NCBI GenBank assembly: GCA_965262565.1
Contig: CBDHFQ010000025.1
Location: 62,001-126,000 of the forward strand
DNA length: 64,000 nt
Origin: CBDHFQ01 sp965262565
Lineage (GTDB): Bacteria > Bacteroidota > Bacteroidia > J057
Direction: 5' to 3'
Part shown: one piece after another, positions 9,302-18,460 of the stretch
How the letters are laid out: every line of letters begins with the position of its first letter
How positions within the stretch are numbered: position 1 is the stretch's first letter
The notes under the pieces: model-generated
Databases searched by the model: none
The model's input: only the letters and a program-made list of their open reading frames with translations
Told to the model about the DNA's origin: nothing
Translations under genes and position numbers: made by a program

Positions 9302-9368
9302 TGCTTTTTCCTTTAATGATATAACTAATTAAAGGTATAATTAATTCATACGCAGGTAAATCTACTAT

Positions 9369-10964
9369 CTAAAAGTTAAAGCCGACAGAGAATAAAAGAG
9401 AATTAGTATTTAGTGTATTCACTATTGTGGGTGAAAAAATATTTACATCTTCAGTTGTGTAAATGTCAGTCTTATCTTTCTGTTGTTGGTTTATAAAAGT
9501 AACGTCTACATAATACTTCGGTTGCCTGATTCCAATCCCAAAGGTTATGTTTCTTCTAAACTGGTCCAATGAATTTATTTGGCTAGTATTAGGAAAGCTT
9601 AGAAATTGGGATGCTTCATCGGTTAAGGGCGAAGATTGTAGAGCGCCTCCTGCCCTGACTCTAAATACACCAAAACGAGCTTCAGCTCCTAATTTGTAAT
9701 TAAGAGCCAACTTAAATAGGTCATCGATGTTCTGATTTTGTTCAGTGAAAGGAGCAAATCCTGGAGAATTTAAATCTGCATCTGAATCGAATCTGGCAGA
9801 AGTATAATCGATCAACTCTACATCTGCAGAAATGAACCCCTTTTTTCCCAGAAAATAAACACCTCCCAGAGTAACTATATAAGGAGTAATTAAATCGTAA
9901 TCAAAGATTCCTGGGTCTGCAATTATCTCAAATGTTTCTGGCCCATTAGCAAAAACTGATTCAGTGAGAAGGCGTCTATCGAATGCATCCTGAAGGGCAA
10001 AGTAGGTAGGGGATTGTATAGAAAGCCCAAATCGCATAACATCTGATGGTTTGAGGATAAATCCTAGCTTCGCATTAATTCCCGTACCATTAGTTGTAAA
10101 GATATCGTCGTACTCTAATCTAATAAAAGGAGTTTCCAATGGGAAATTAGGATCGTTTTGGAACTCTTCATGTACATTATTGATGTCTTCTTCAATTAAA
10201 AAGAATCGTTGTTCATAATCAATATTTTGTATGCCTATGGTTACGCCCATGTAGAAAATGTCACTGAAATTTCCAGCCAGAGAAATAAACCACTCGTTCT
10301 TTCGCCCTTCTTCAACAATTTGGACATTTTGCTGGATATTCCCATTATTCACTGCAGGAAAATATTCCGTTAAGCTGCCTGCCAAGGTATCTATGGCAAA
10401 GGTAGAAACAGCTAATTCTTCAAAAGAATTTAAGGTCAGGTTGTTAATATTTTGTCCCTGCGCCAGCTCCGAAAAGAAGTCTGTAATAGAACTTAAATTA
10501 TTGAAACCTGAAGCACCTACCGTCCGGTGATAGTTCTCGATTTGGTTTACTCCAAACGCAAGTGTGTAGGATTTGAGTCCTTTGTCTACCGGTTCTCTAT
10601 TTCTTCCATAGCCTTTATATAATTGGCCTGTAATAGCTAAACCAAAATTGGGAAACTCAAAACGTACGTCTTGTTCGTTTCCCCTTGTTCCCAAAAAAGA
10701 GGCTTCGTTATCAATGATTCTAATAGCAGGTGAGATAACAAATTCAGATCTTCTATATAATCCCAGCCCGGCTGGATTCAGTGTAGCTGCAGTTAGGTCA
10801 GCTCCTACAGCCGAAAAAGCACCTCCTAAGGCTTGGGCTCTGGCTGTTCCCCGAATGGAATTTGTAGAAAATCTTAAGGCGTCTACCTCATTTTGAGAAA
10901 AACATATGAGAAAACTATAAAAAAATACGATTGATAGGGGTAATGATTTATTCATATACAGCAA
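9369..10964 (-). CDS. OmpP1/FadL family outer membrane transport protein
   Basis: 531 residues with a signal peptide (LPLSIVFFYSFLICFSQ) and the hallmark N-terminal block of the family: ALRFS..., GTARAQALGGAFSAVGADLTAATLNPAGLG. The remainder alternates in the way of a beta-barrel and ends in an aromatic residue (SVGFNF), as outer membrane proteins do. FadL-type channels move hydrophobic molecules such as fatty acids across the outer membrane; the substrate here is unknown. An in-frame ATG three codons downstream (MNKSLPL...) is an equally good start. The next gene upstream on the same strand is the Ser/Arg-rich lipoprotein, with a hairpin between them. Confidence 0.85.
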   Translation of the reverse strand: MLYMNKSLPLSIVFFYSFLICFSQNEVDALRFSTNSIRGTARAQALGGAFSAVGADLTAATLNPAGLGLYRRSEFVISPAIRIIDNEASFLGTRGNEQDVRFEFPNFGLAITGQLYKGYGRNREPVDKGLKSYTLAFGVNQIENYHRTVGASGFNNLSSITDFFSELAQGQNINNLTLNSFEELAVSTFAIDTLAGSLTEYFPAVNNGNIQQNVQIVEEGRKNEWFISLAGNFSDIFYMGVTIGIQNIDYEQRFFLIEEDINNVHEEFQNDPNFPLETPFIRLEYDDIFTTNGTGINAKLGFILKPSDVMRFGLSIQSPTYFALQDAFDRRLLTESVFANGPETFEIIADPGIFDYDLITPYIVTLGGVYFLGKKGFISADVELIDYTSARFDSDADLNSPGFAPFTEQNQNIDDLFKLALNYKLGAEARFGVFRVRAGGALQSSPLTDEASQFLSFPNTSQINSLDQFRRNITFGIGIRQPKYYVDVTFINQQQKDKTDIYTTEDVNIFSPTIVNTLNTNSLLFSVGFNF

Positions 10965-10994
10965 TGTATCAATGAAAAGCTAAATAAATCTATA

Positions 10995-11024
10995 AAAAAA
11001 GGGCAAGTATCACTCGCCCTTTTT
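10995..11024 (-). terminator. Rho-independent terminator of the Ser/Arg-rich lipoprotein gene
   Basis: AAAAAGGGCAAGT and ACTCGCCCTTTTT form a GC-centred stem with one A-C mismatch on the + strand, which becomes a G-U pair in minus-strand RNA. The minus-strand transcript ends the stem with a long U-run. It lies about 30 bases past the stop of the gene ending at 11055, in the right orientation, and before the start of the FadL-like gene. Confidence 0.8.
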
Positions 11025-11054
11025 AATATATGTGTCTATTAATTGATCTATCGA

Positions 11055-12299
11055 TTAAGGACGTCGGCTAGATGAAGATGAGGGTCTTCTACTGCCACTA
11101 CTACTGCTACTGCTACTACTGCTTCTACTAGGGCGAACCGAAGAGGAACTTCTCCCTGAAGAAGAACTATTGCGACTCGGGCTGGAATAATTTCTACTTG
11201 GAGAAGAACTCCTGCTTGGTCTGGCAGTAGAATTTCGGCTCGAATTACTGGGCCTACGATAATCTTGATTTCTAGTGCTATTTCTAGACTGATCACGAGA
11301 AGAAATATTGGTAGGACTGTTATTTCTACTATTGTTTCGTCTTGATGGGCTAGTATAAACTGGTGCACCTGAGGAAGTAGGTCTTCTACCTACATTAGAT
11401 CTATTACTGTTACTCCCATTGGTGGTAACTCTGCTAGGAATACGTTCGTCATCCGTTAAGGGTCTAAAGTAGCGGCTACTTGTAGTAGAAGTATTAGGTC
11501 TTCTAGCTGCTGTAGTAACTACTCCATTAGAGGCTTCTTGGCGAGAAACAGTAGTAGACTTGGGATTTCTATTATAATTAGTTGGGCTTACTATAGCCGT
11601 TCTACTATTTCTATATCCTACTACTCTTGGTTGAACAAAAGTGTTCCTTACCCCTGCAAGACCGTAATTAACTGGGGGGCAATAGAAAGAGTTGAAGTAA
11701 GGTCTGTTCCAACCCCAAAAAGGATCATATCCTGCATATCCAAAATATGGGTCATATCCGTAATAGGCACTAACAAAAGGATCGAAATAATTAAATGAGT
11801 TCCAAGCCCAGGTATTGAACGGACGTGGAGAGAAAAAGAATGGATCATTGTAAAAAGACAGAGAAAAAGCTGTTCCAAATCGAGGTCTATTCCAACTGTA
11901 CCACCCAAGAGAATTCCATCTGGCCCAGGAAGGTGTACCCATCACGAAGTATAAATCATTCGCAAAAAATGGATCAAAATATCTCCATGACTGAAAATTA
12001 GGCTGATCAAATCGCCTAATCCTTCTTGAGAAATAAAAATCATCATCAGCATAAGCAACAGAGGGATCTTGATAGATAGCTCTATTGCGCTCGTATGAAG
12101 ATTCATTTGTAAAAGGTTCTCCATTCTGAGAATTAGAAGTAGTCTGATTATTCGTCCTTACGTTGGACTCATCAGTACTATTATAGTATACGTCGTCATA
12201 CTCTGTAGATGCATACTCTCTGGAAGTAGTACAAGAAACAGCTGCCATTGCTACAAGCAATAGTAACAGCTGAAGGTAATTATTAGATTTCATATTCAT
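11055..12299 (-). CDS. Lipoprotein with aromatic-rich middle and Ser/Arg-rich low-complexity tail
   Basis: 414 residues. A lipoprotein signal peptide ends in the lipobox AAVSC with Cys23. The middle (about residues 85-215) is extremely rich in Phe, Tyr, Trp, Asn and Pro with repeated YDPYFG/FDPFF-like units. From about residue 265 the tail is Ser, Arg, Asn and Pro rich and ends in runs of Ser broken by Arg (SSSSSGSRRPSSSSSRRP). No catalytic motif is visible; I do not recognise the family. The charged disordered tail suggests a surface or periplasmic matrix-binding role, for instance with polysaccharide, but that is a guess. It ends at a clear terminator. Confidence 0.75.
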   Translation of the reverse strand: MNMKSNNYLQLLLLLVAMAAVSCTTSREYASTEYDDVYYNSTDESNVRTNNQTTSNSQNGEPFTNESSYERNRAIYQDPSVAYADDDFYFSRRIRRFDQPNFQSWRYFDPFFANDLYFVMGTPSWARWNSLGWYSWNRPRFGTAFSLSFYNDPFFFSPRPFNTWAWNSFNYFDPFVSAYYGYDPYFGYAGYDPFWGWNRPYFNSFYCPPVNYGLAGVRNTFVQPRVVGYRNSRTAIVSPTNYNRNPKSTTVSRQEASNGVVTTAARRPNTSTTSSRYFRPLTDDERIPSRVTTNGSNSNRSNVGRRPTSSGAPVYTSPSRRNNSRNNSPTNISSRDQSRNSTRNQDYRRPSNSSRNSTARPSRSSSPSRNYSSPSRNSSSSGRSSSSVRPSRSSSSSSSSSGSRRPSSSSSRRP

Positions 12300-12505
12300 T
12301 TATCCTGATAAAGGTACTTTAGTAGTATGGTGGAATATCTAAGTAAAAAATATAATTAATATTTATGCTAATACCTAAAATATTAATGTTCAACGATATG
12401 TTCCATTGGTATCATTACGTATTTAGTAGAAAAACGATATAAAAGCAATGTTAAATGAATATTCGTGTATACTAATTAATTATCGGACCGCTTTGTAATA
12501 GATTG

Positions 12506-12536
12506 TTGCTTTCCTGCTGGTAGCCTTCTAATTTTG
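12506..12536 (+). promoter_or_regulatory. Bacteroidota-type promoter of proS
   Basis: A TTG -33 element (12506-12508) and TAATTTTG (12529-12536), matching the -7 consensus TAnnTTTG, are separated by 20 bases. This is the expected spacing for the Bacteroidota housekeeping sigma factor. It lies about 50 bases upstream of the proS start codon. Confidence 0.6.
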
Positions 12537-12586
12537 CAGCCGGTCAAACCATATTATTTGTTTAAAACGTTACCGCATATCTACAT

Positions 12587-14074
12587 ATGGCAAAAGTACA
12601 AAAACTAACTACCCGAAGCGAAAATTATTCCGAATGGTATAACGAATTAGTAAAGCGGGCCGATATGGCTGAGAATTCCGAAGTTCGAGGATGTATGGTC
12701 ATCAAGCCATATGGATATGCCATTTGGGAGAGGATGCAACGGCTACTCGATGATATGTTTAAAGCTACAGGACACGTAAATGCCTACTTCCCTTTATTTA
12801 TTCCCAAATCATTTTTGAGCAGAGAAGCAGATCATGTGGAAGGCTTTGCAAAAGAATGTGCTGTAGTCACCCATTACAGATTAAAAAATGATCCTGATGG
12901 GAAAGGTGTAATTGTAGATCCGGAAGCTAAATTAGAGGAAGAATTAATCGTCAGACCTACTTCAGAAACCATTATCTGGAGTTCATATAGAAATTGGATA
13001 CAATCTTACAGGGATTTACCTCTTCTAATAAATCAATGGGCAAATGTGGTTAGGTGGGAGATGAGGACCCGAATGTTTTTGAGAACAGCAGAATTTTTGT
13101 GGCAGGAAGGACATACTGCTCACGCCAATGAGCAAGAAGCTATTGAAGAGGCTGAGCGAATGTTAGGCGTTTATGGGAAATTTGCAGAAAAACAATTGGC
13201 TATTCCTGTTGTCAGAGGAGTAAAAACACCAGGGGAACGTTTTGCTGGTGCCTTAGAGACGTATTGTGTAGAAGCGTTAATGCAAGATGGAAAAGCTTTG
13301 CAGTTCGGAACCTCCCACTTTTTAGGTCAAAATTTTGCTAAGGCATTTGATGTTAGGTTTGCTACACAAGATAATAAAGAAGAATACGTCTGGGCTACCT
13401 CTTGGGGAGTTAGTACCCGAATGATGGGGGCACTCATTATGACCCATTCAGATGATCAAGGACTTGTTCTTCCTCCTAATATTGCTCCATTTCAAGTAGT
13501 CATCGTCCCAATTGCTAAAAAAGATAATGAACGTGAATTAGTAGGAGAGAAGGTGCATCAAATAAAAGACCAATTACTAGGTGCAGGAATAAGAGTTAAA
13601 GTTGACGATGATATCACAAAGAGCCCTGGATGGAAATTTGCTGAATGGGAGTTAAAAGGAGTACCAATAAGACTGGCCTTAGGGCCAAGAGATCTCGCGG
13701 CAAATAAAATTGAAGTGAGTAGAAGGGATACCCAACACAAAGAAAGTATGGATCTGACCGATGATTTTGTAGAAGTAATACAACAACTACTCACGGAAAT
13801 TCAGGAAAATATCTACCAAAAAGCACTGGAATTTAGAGAGCAGCATACTCACTATATTGACACTTGGGACGAGTTCAAAATACAAATCGAAAAACCTCTG
13901 CCCGGATACATTATGGCGCATTGGGACGGAACAGACGAAACTGAAAACCGAATTCAGGAAGAAACTAAAGCTACCATCAGGTGTATCCCTATCGATGGTG
14001 ACGATGAGTCAGGTAAATGTGTATATACAGGACGTCCATCTAAACAAAGAGTAGTTTTCGCCAAAGCTTACTGA
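12587..14074 (+). CDS. proS: Prolyl-tRNA synthetase, archaeal/eukaryal-type (ProS type 3)
   Basis: Charges tRNA-Pro with proline in the cytoplasm. 495 residues, full length for the type 3 form without the bacterial editing insertion. Class II motifs are visible: VVRWEMRTRMFLRTAEFLWQE-like motif 2 with GHTAHA, and motif 3 in GVSTRMMGALIMTHSDDQG. The anticodon-binding domain (FQVVIVPIAKK...) follows, and the protein ends in KAY with the C-terminal Tyr typical of this type. A promoter is visible upstream. This form is the usual one in many Bacteroidota. Confidence 0.97.
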   Translation: MAKVQKLTTRSENYSEWYNELVKRADMAENSEVRGCMVIKPYGYAIWERMQRLLDDMFKATGHVNAYFPLFIPKSFLSREADHVEGFAKECAVVTHYRLKNDPDGKGVIVDPEAKLEEELIVRPTSETIIWSSYRNWIQSYRDLPLLINQWANVVRWEMRTRMFLRTAEFLWQEGHTAHANEQEAIEEAERMLGVYGKFAEKQLAIPVVRGVKTPGERFAGALETYCVEALMQDGKALQFGTSHFLGQNFAKAFDVRFATQDNKEEYVWATSWGVSTRMMGALIMTHSDDQGLVLPPNIAPFQVVIVPIAKKDNERELVGEKVHQIKDQLLGAGIRVKVDDDITKSPGWKFAEWELKGVPIRLALGPRDLAANKIEVSRRDTQHKESMDLTDDFVEVIQQLLTEIQENIYQKALEFREQHTHYIDTWDEFKIQIEKPLPGYIMAHWDGTDETENRIQEETKATIRCIPIDGDDESGKCVYTGRPSKQRVVFAKAY

Positions 14075-14223
14075 TTTAATCCAGGTTGGTTTATTCATGA
14101 AGGTTTTTGATGCTTTCAGTCCTTAATTTCTCAAGGCTGTTCCCTTTTTTTTCATATCTGTCGTCTAGCCGCTTTTCTTGTAGGCATATTGAAATTGCAT
14201 TACACCAGTCATTACATTAAACC

Positions 14224-14811
14224 ATGAAAAACAAGGCGGTTTCTCAGACGACCTATTTTACCCCTTTGATTGAAAGTTGCAAGCAGGGAAATCCTAAGGC
14301 ACAGGAAAAATTGTATGGCCTATACGAAAAAGCTATGCATAATATCGCTTTCAAGATTACTAAAGATTATATGGATGCTGAAGATGTAGTTCAGGAATCC
14401 TTTATCCGAGCATTCAAAAACCTGCATCATTATAAAGGGCAGGCAACTTTTGGCGCATGGTTAAAACGAATCGTGATAAATACTGCTATTAATCAGCTTA
14501 AGAAGAAAAAGGTGGAATTTGTAGATGTAAATGATATATGCGTCAAACTCGCTGAAGGTCCTACAGAATATAAATATTGTACCCAAAATATAGAGCAAAT
14601 ATATGCCGCTATTTCTGCTTTACCAGAAGGATATCGCTCCGTATTGAGCCTCTACTTATTAGAAGGATATGACCATGCCGAAATCAGTAAAATACTAGGG
14701 ATTTCTGAGGCTACTTCCAAATCTCAATTTTGTAGGGCTAAAAAGAAACTGAGAAAATGGCTAGGATGCAAAAAGCATTTTGTAGAAACTCCGGTTTTAG
14801 CCTACGCATAA
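14224..14811 (+). CDS. RNA polymerase sigma-70 family (ECF-type) factor
   Basis: 195 residues with sigma region 2 (DYMDAEDVVQESFIRAFKNL, then FGAWLKRIVINTAIN) and region 4 (ALPEGYRSVLSLYLLEGYDH, then ISKILGISEATSKSQFCRAKKKLRKWL). Regions 1 and 3 are absent, as in ECF factors. No anti-sigma gene lies beside it: the next gene converges from the other strand after 14 bases. The control signal is therefore not apparent from context. The C-terminal extension (CKKHFVETPVLAYA) is short. Confidence 0.92.
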   Translation: MKNKAVSQTTYFTPLIESCKQGNPKAQEKLYGLYEKAMHNIAFKITKDYMDAEDVVQESFIRAFKNLHHYKGQATFGAWLKRIVINTAINQLKKKKVEFVDVNDICVKLAEGPTEYKYCTQNIEQIYAAISALPEGYRSVLSLYLLEGYDHAEISKILGISEATSKSQFCRAKKKLRKWLGCKKHFVETPVLAYA

Positions 14812-14825
14812 AAAGGTAAAATATC

Positions 14826-17087
14826 TTATTGAATATATTTACGCAGTAAAATAGGGAGTAATAATAAGTCGGCCAATAAGGCGAAGAGAATAGTCAATGC
14901 CGTAAACAGGCCTGTGTGAAAAGTACTTCCGAAGTCCGATGCGGTAAGAATGATAAATCCTGCAATAAGAATCAAGGAGGTAAGTATCATTGCTTTCCCT
15001 GTTCCTAAAGTAGTATTGTGCAAGGCCGTATCCGTGTCCTTGCCCTGTTGTTTCTCAAGGCGAAATCTGTTCAGAAAATGAATCGTATCGTCAACAGCTA
15101 TACCGAAAGCTATGACAAAAATAATAGCTGTAGAAGCATTTAAGGTAATTCCAAAAAGTCCCATGATTCCTCCGGTAAACAATAATGGAATGACATTAGG
15201 GATCATACTTATCCAAAGCATTTGCCAGGATTTATAGAGTAGTCCCATCAGAATGCCTATGACAATAAAAGCGATAATCAATCCATACATGAGACTTTTT
15301 TGTAGATACTGTAGATTGAGTTCGGTTAAGTAGGCCTGACCAGTATAGGTATAGGTAAATAGACTAGTATCACATTCTTTTTCTATAAATTTGTCCAACT
15401 TCTCATATAATACTTCCATAGAATCAGTACCGAGGTCAGCTATTTTGGCACTTATTCTACCTACTTGTTCTTCTGGCTCATACATACTTTTTAGAATTGA
15501 TTCTCCACCTCGCATCACACCCCAGTCTAATAATTCGATCACCTTAGATTCTTGGTCAGGAATATCTCTGTGTTGGTCTCGGTTAAAGTGATAAACGTAG
15601 TTTGATTCGGAAATAAAAGATGCCAAGGATAGAAAGGGACTGAACCTGGATTGAGTACTGAGAAAATCTTGGATTTTCTTCATTTCATTTAGTATTTCAG
15701 GTTCTGTTAGCCTATGTCCTTCCTTTGCGTGAAACCCGATTTCGAAGGGATGCATTCCATAAGATTGCTTTTCGAAGAAGTCAATCGACTTCCGCATAGG
15801 ATCTTTAGTACTAATGCCATCTATCAAATAGGTATTGGTGGGAATTTGCATAATAAAGTAAATGCAAAAGGCCAGACCGGTGAAAAATCCAGATAATACA
15901 GTCAGTTGATTTCTATGTACCCAGTGGTGTAATTGCGTTAACCATGTATCCCAAAAAGACGAATTCGTAAGTGATTGTTTATGCCGAACAAACAGTTGAT
16001 CAAATAGCATTAAACAAAAAGGTAACACTGCCAGGGCAACACAAAATGCGATCATCACACCTATAGCTGCATAGATACCGAATATTTTTATCGGTGGAAC
16101 TCTGGAAACGGATAGTGAAGCAAATCCAATGGCTGTCGTTAAGCTTGTTAAAAAAACTGCGAAGCCGATTTCTTTTAGAGTTACAGACATACTTTTTTGT
16201 ACAGTTAACCCTTTAGTTCGTTCCTGTAAATATTTAGTAATAATGTGAATCACATCTGACATGCCTACTACAAACATAATGGGAATCAATAAATTGCTTA
16301 GGAGAGTCAAAGATCCTCCTGAAAATCCTATAACTCCTGTCAAGCCTAACAAGCCCAAAAGTACAGCAACCAGCGGAATCACTATACCCCATATATGTTT
16401 GTAGGTGAAATAAAGAACTAAAATGACCAGCAGAATAGATGCAAGAGTGAAAAAGATAAGCTCATACTTTATTCTGGAAACATATTGACTTCTAATAAAA
16501 GGTATGCCGCTAATAATATGATCAAAGGTGCTTTCTTCCAGTTGTTGTTTAATCTGATGACATATTAAATCTCTTTCCGGCTCATCTAACAATTCTTTTT
16601 GGATGGTGATGTAACCACATACATACTGCAAATCTTTGGTGTAAAAGGTACCCACAAGTGTTGGATGTTCGGAGAGCTTGTCCTTAGCTAGAGAAATACT
16701 TGAGGGAGCTGTTAAATCTATATATGGTATTTGCTTAAAACCCAGACCAGTCCGTTTAATTTCCTTCAAGTCGGTTAAGGTGATAACAGAATCTATCCCC
16801 TCTATTTGCATAATTTGGTCAAACAGACTGTCTACTGATTGTAGGAAAGATAATTCGAAGATATCTTTACTAGGAGTTTTTATCGCCACGTATATAGCAA
16901 AGTTCTGATCTTCTGTAAACCAATATTTGAACTTTTGATAGTATTGGTATTGAGGAGTATTTTTGGGAAAAAAGCTATCAAAACTGAAATCAATGTTTAT
17001 AAAACTTACCCCAAAGGCTAATATAATACTGCTTAAAAGGGTTATAGAAAATATTAGTCTTGATCGCTTGATTAAAAAGTTAATCAT
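14826..17087 (-). CDS. MMPL/RND superfamily permease
   Basis: 753-residue inner membrane protein with the two-fold RND layout: a first transmembrane helix, a large periplasmic loop, a membrane block with GMSDVIHIITKYL (helix 4 region), a second loop, and a second membrane block with the parallel GIAVDDTIHFLNRFR. The Asp in each block is typical of proton-coupled transport. The size and sterol-sensing-domain-like arrangement fit the MMPL/hydrophobe exporter branch, which moves lipids or hopanoid-like molecules, rather than the tripartite drug pumps; no adaptor or TolC gene lies beside it. The substrate is unknown. Confidence 0.85.
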   Translation of the reverse strand: MINFLIKRSRLIFSITLLSSIILAFGVSFINIDFSFDSFFPKNTPQYQYYQKFKYWFTEDQNFAIYVAIKTPSKDIFELSFLQSVDSLFDQIMQIEGIDSVITLTDLKEIKRTGLGFKQIPYIDLTAPSSISLAKDKLSEHPTLVGTFYTKDLQYVCGYITIQKELLDEPERDLICHQIKQQLEESTFDHIISGIPFIRSQYVSRIKYELIFFTLASILLVILVLYFTYKHIWGIVIPLVAVLLGLLGLTGVIGFSGGSLTLLSNLLIPIMFVVGMSDVIHIITKYLQERTKGLTVQKSMSVTLKEIGFAVFLTSLTTAIGFASLSVSRVPPIKIFGIYAAIGVMIAFCVALAVLPFCLMLFDQLFVRHKQSLTNSSFWDTWLTQLHHWVHRNQLTVLSGFFTGLAFCIYFIMQIPTNTYLIDGISTKDPMRKSIDFFEKQSYGMHPFEIGFHAKEGHRLTEPEILNEMKKIQDFLSTQSRFSPFLSLASFISESNYVYHFNRDQHRDIPDQESKVIELLDWGVMRGGESILKSMYEPEEQVGRISAKIADLGTDSMEVLYEKLDKFIEKECDTSLFTYTYTGQAYLTELNLQYLQKSLMYGLIIAFIVIGILMGLLYKSWQMLWISMIPNVIPLLFTGGIMGLFGITLNASTAIIFVIAFGIAVDDTIHFLNRFRLEKQQGKDTDTALHNTTLGTGKAMILTSLILIAGFIILTASDFGSTFHTGLFTALTILFALLADLLLLPILLRKYIQ

Positions 17088-17168
17088 TCTTCTAAATTGA
17101 CGATGAAATATATCAAACTAAGAAGGCAGCATTCTGTTAACTGCTGACTAACAAATTCACATCTTCTC

Positions 17169-18302
17169 CTATCTTATGAATGTGGATTTTCTGAATCTTT
17201 TTCCAGGTTCCTGAGCTAATAATCCTTTAAATTCCATACTCAATAATAAATGATTAAGGTGCTTTAATGGTATTCCGGTCTTGTAACTGATACGATCTAA
17301 TTCTAATGCTTCTCCATGTAAAAAGTTTAATACTTTGGCTTCATCAGAGGTTAGGGGGGGATTAGCAGGGACTGGAAGGGAAAGCTGGGAACTCTGTTCG
17401 GGTTGAGGATGAATACTATTCCATTTGATGGATAAATCATCTAGAATTTCCTGAGGATCTGTAATAGCTTTGGCTATATTGTCTCTGATTAATCTATTAC
17501 ATCCAGCAGAATGTAGATCTCCTATTCTTCCTGGAACGGCGTAAACTTCTCTATTCTGATCAAATGCCTGTTTAGCAGTGATAAGAGCCCCCCCTTTTAT
17601 ACCTGCCTCAACTACTATAACAGCTTTACATATACCTGCAATAATTCTATTGCGAGCAGGAAAATAGGGAGCTTCAGGTTTGATCCCGGATAAATACTCT
17701 GTAATCAATCCACCTTTTGAGAGAATTGATGAAGCGGTAGCTCGGTGTAGATGAGGGTAAATATGATTTAGTCCACTACCTAATACTGCTGTAGTTGTTC
17801 CACCTTGCTTTAGGACTTCTTTATGAGCATAAATATCAATTCCATAAGCAAGCCCGCTTACGATATTAATGCCCGCTTTAGCCAAATGACTTGCAAAATA
17901 AGTAGTAATCTCTTTTCCATAAGCGGTAGCTTTTCTCGTTCCTACTATTCCTATAGCGATCTGTGCATTGAGGTTTACTTTCCCCGTTTTATAGAGAACA
18001 AGAGGTGCATTATGAATAAATAACAACTGCTTCGGATAAGCGGGGTCTCGAAAACTCAGGATAGAGATTCCATTTTTTTTACAATAATTCAATTCTCTGT
18101 TAGCAGTTTGAAGGGTCTTTGCAGAACGTAATGAAGCGATAGTTTGCTTTCCTATTCCCGGAGTTTTAGCCCATATAGAAGGGGATGCTTTGAACACTGC
18201 TTCAGCAGTTCCTCCACAAAAAGCAAGGAGATTTCTTGCACCTACAGGCCCTAGGTTTTTTACTTGAGAGAGTGCTATAAGATAGAGTAAGTCTGAATGC
18301 AC
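17169..18302 (-). CDS. dprA: DNA-processing protein DprA
   Basis: 377 residues. DprA binds incoming single-stranded DNA and loads RecA during natural transformation. Visible: an N-terminal helix-hairpin-helix region (VKNLGPVGARNLLAF, TPGIGKQTIASL), the Rossmann-like core with IGIVGTRKATAYG, IVSGLAYGIDIYAH, and the KGGALITAKQAFDQNREVYAVPG block, and a C-terminal winged-helix-like region (LHGEALELDRISYKTGIPLKH). All family blocks are intact. It stands alone on the minus strand, upstream of the RND gene. dprA is common even in bacteria not known to be competent. Confidence 0.96.
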   Translation of the reverse strand: MHSDLLYLIALSQVKNLGPVGARNLLAFCGGTAEAVFKASPSIWAKTPGIGKQTIASLRSAKTLQTANRELNYCKKNGISILSFRDPAYPKQLLFIHNAPLVLYKTGKVNLNAQIAIGIVGTRKATAYGKEITTYFASHLAKAGINIVSGLAYGIDIYAHKEVLKQGGTTTAVLGSGLNHIYPHLHRATASSILSKGGLITEYLSGIKPEAPYFPARNRIIAGICKAVIVVEAGIKGGALITAKQAFDQNREVYAVPGRIGDLHSAGCNRLIRDNIAKAITDPQEILDDLSIKWNSIHPQPEQSSQLSLPVPANPPLTSDEAKVLNFLHGEALELDRISYKTGIPLKHLNHLLLSMEFKGLLAQEPGKRFRKSTFIR

Positions 18303-18460
18303 CAGAATAATAATTAAAAGGAATTGCTAACATAATCATATTCTGGTTCAGCTTATTTGATAAAAAGCTATAAATAATGCCTTAAATTACTATTTTATTT
18401 AGACTTTTTGAATATTCTTCTATAATTTCTTCTCAACTTACCACTAACATGTACTAACTT

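Noticed and set aside
11055..11530. Repetitive DNA that could pass for a tandem repeat or CRISPR
   Set aside because: The repetition comes from Ser and Arg codons of the lipoprotein tail, with no regular repeat and spacer units.
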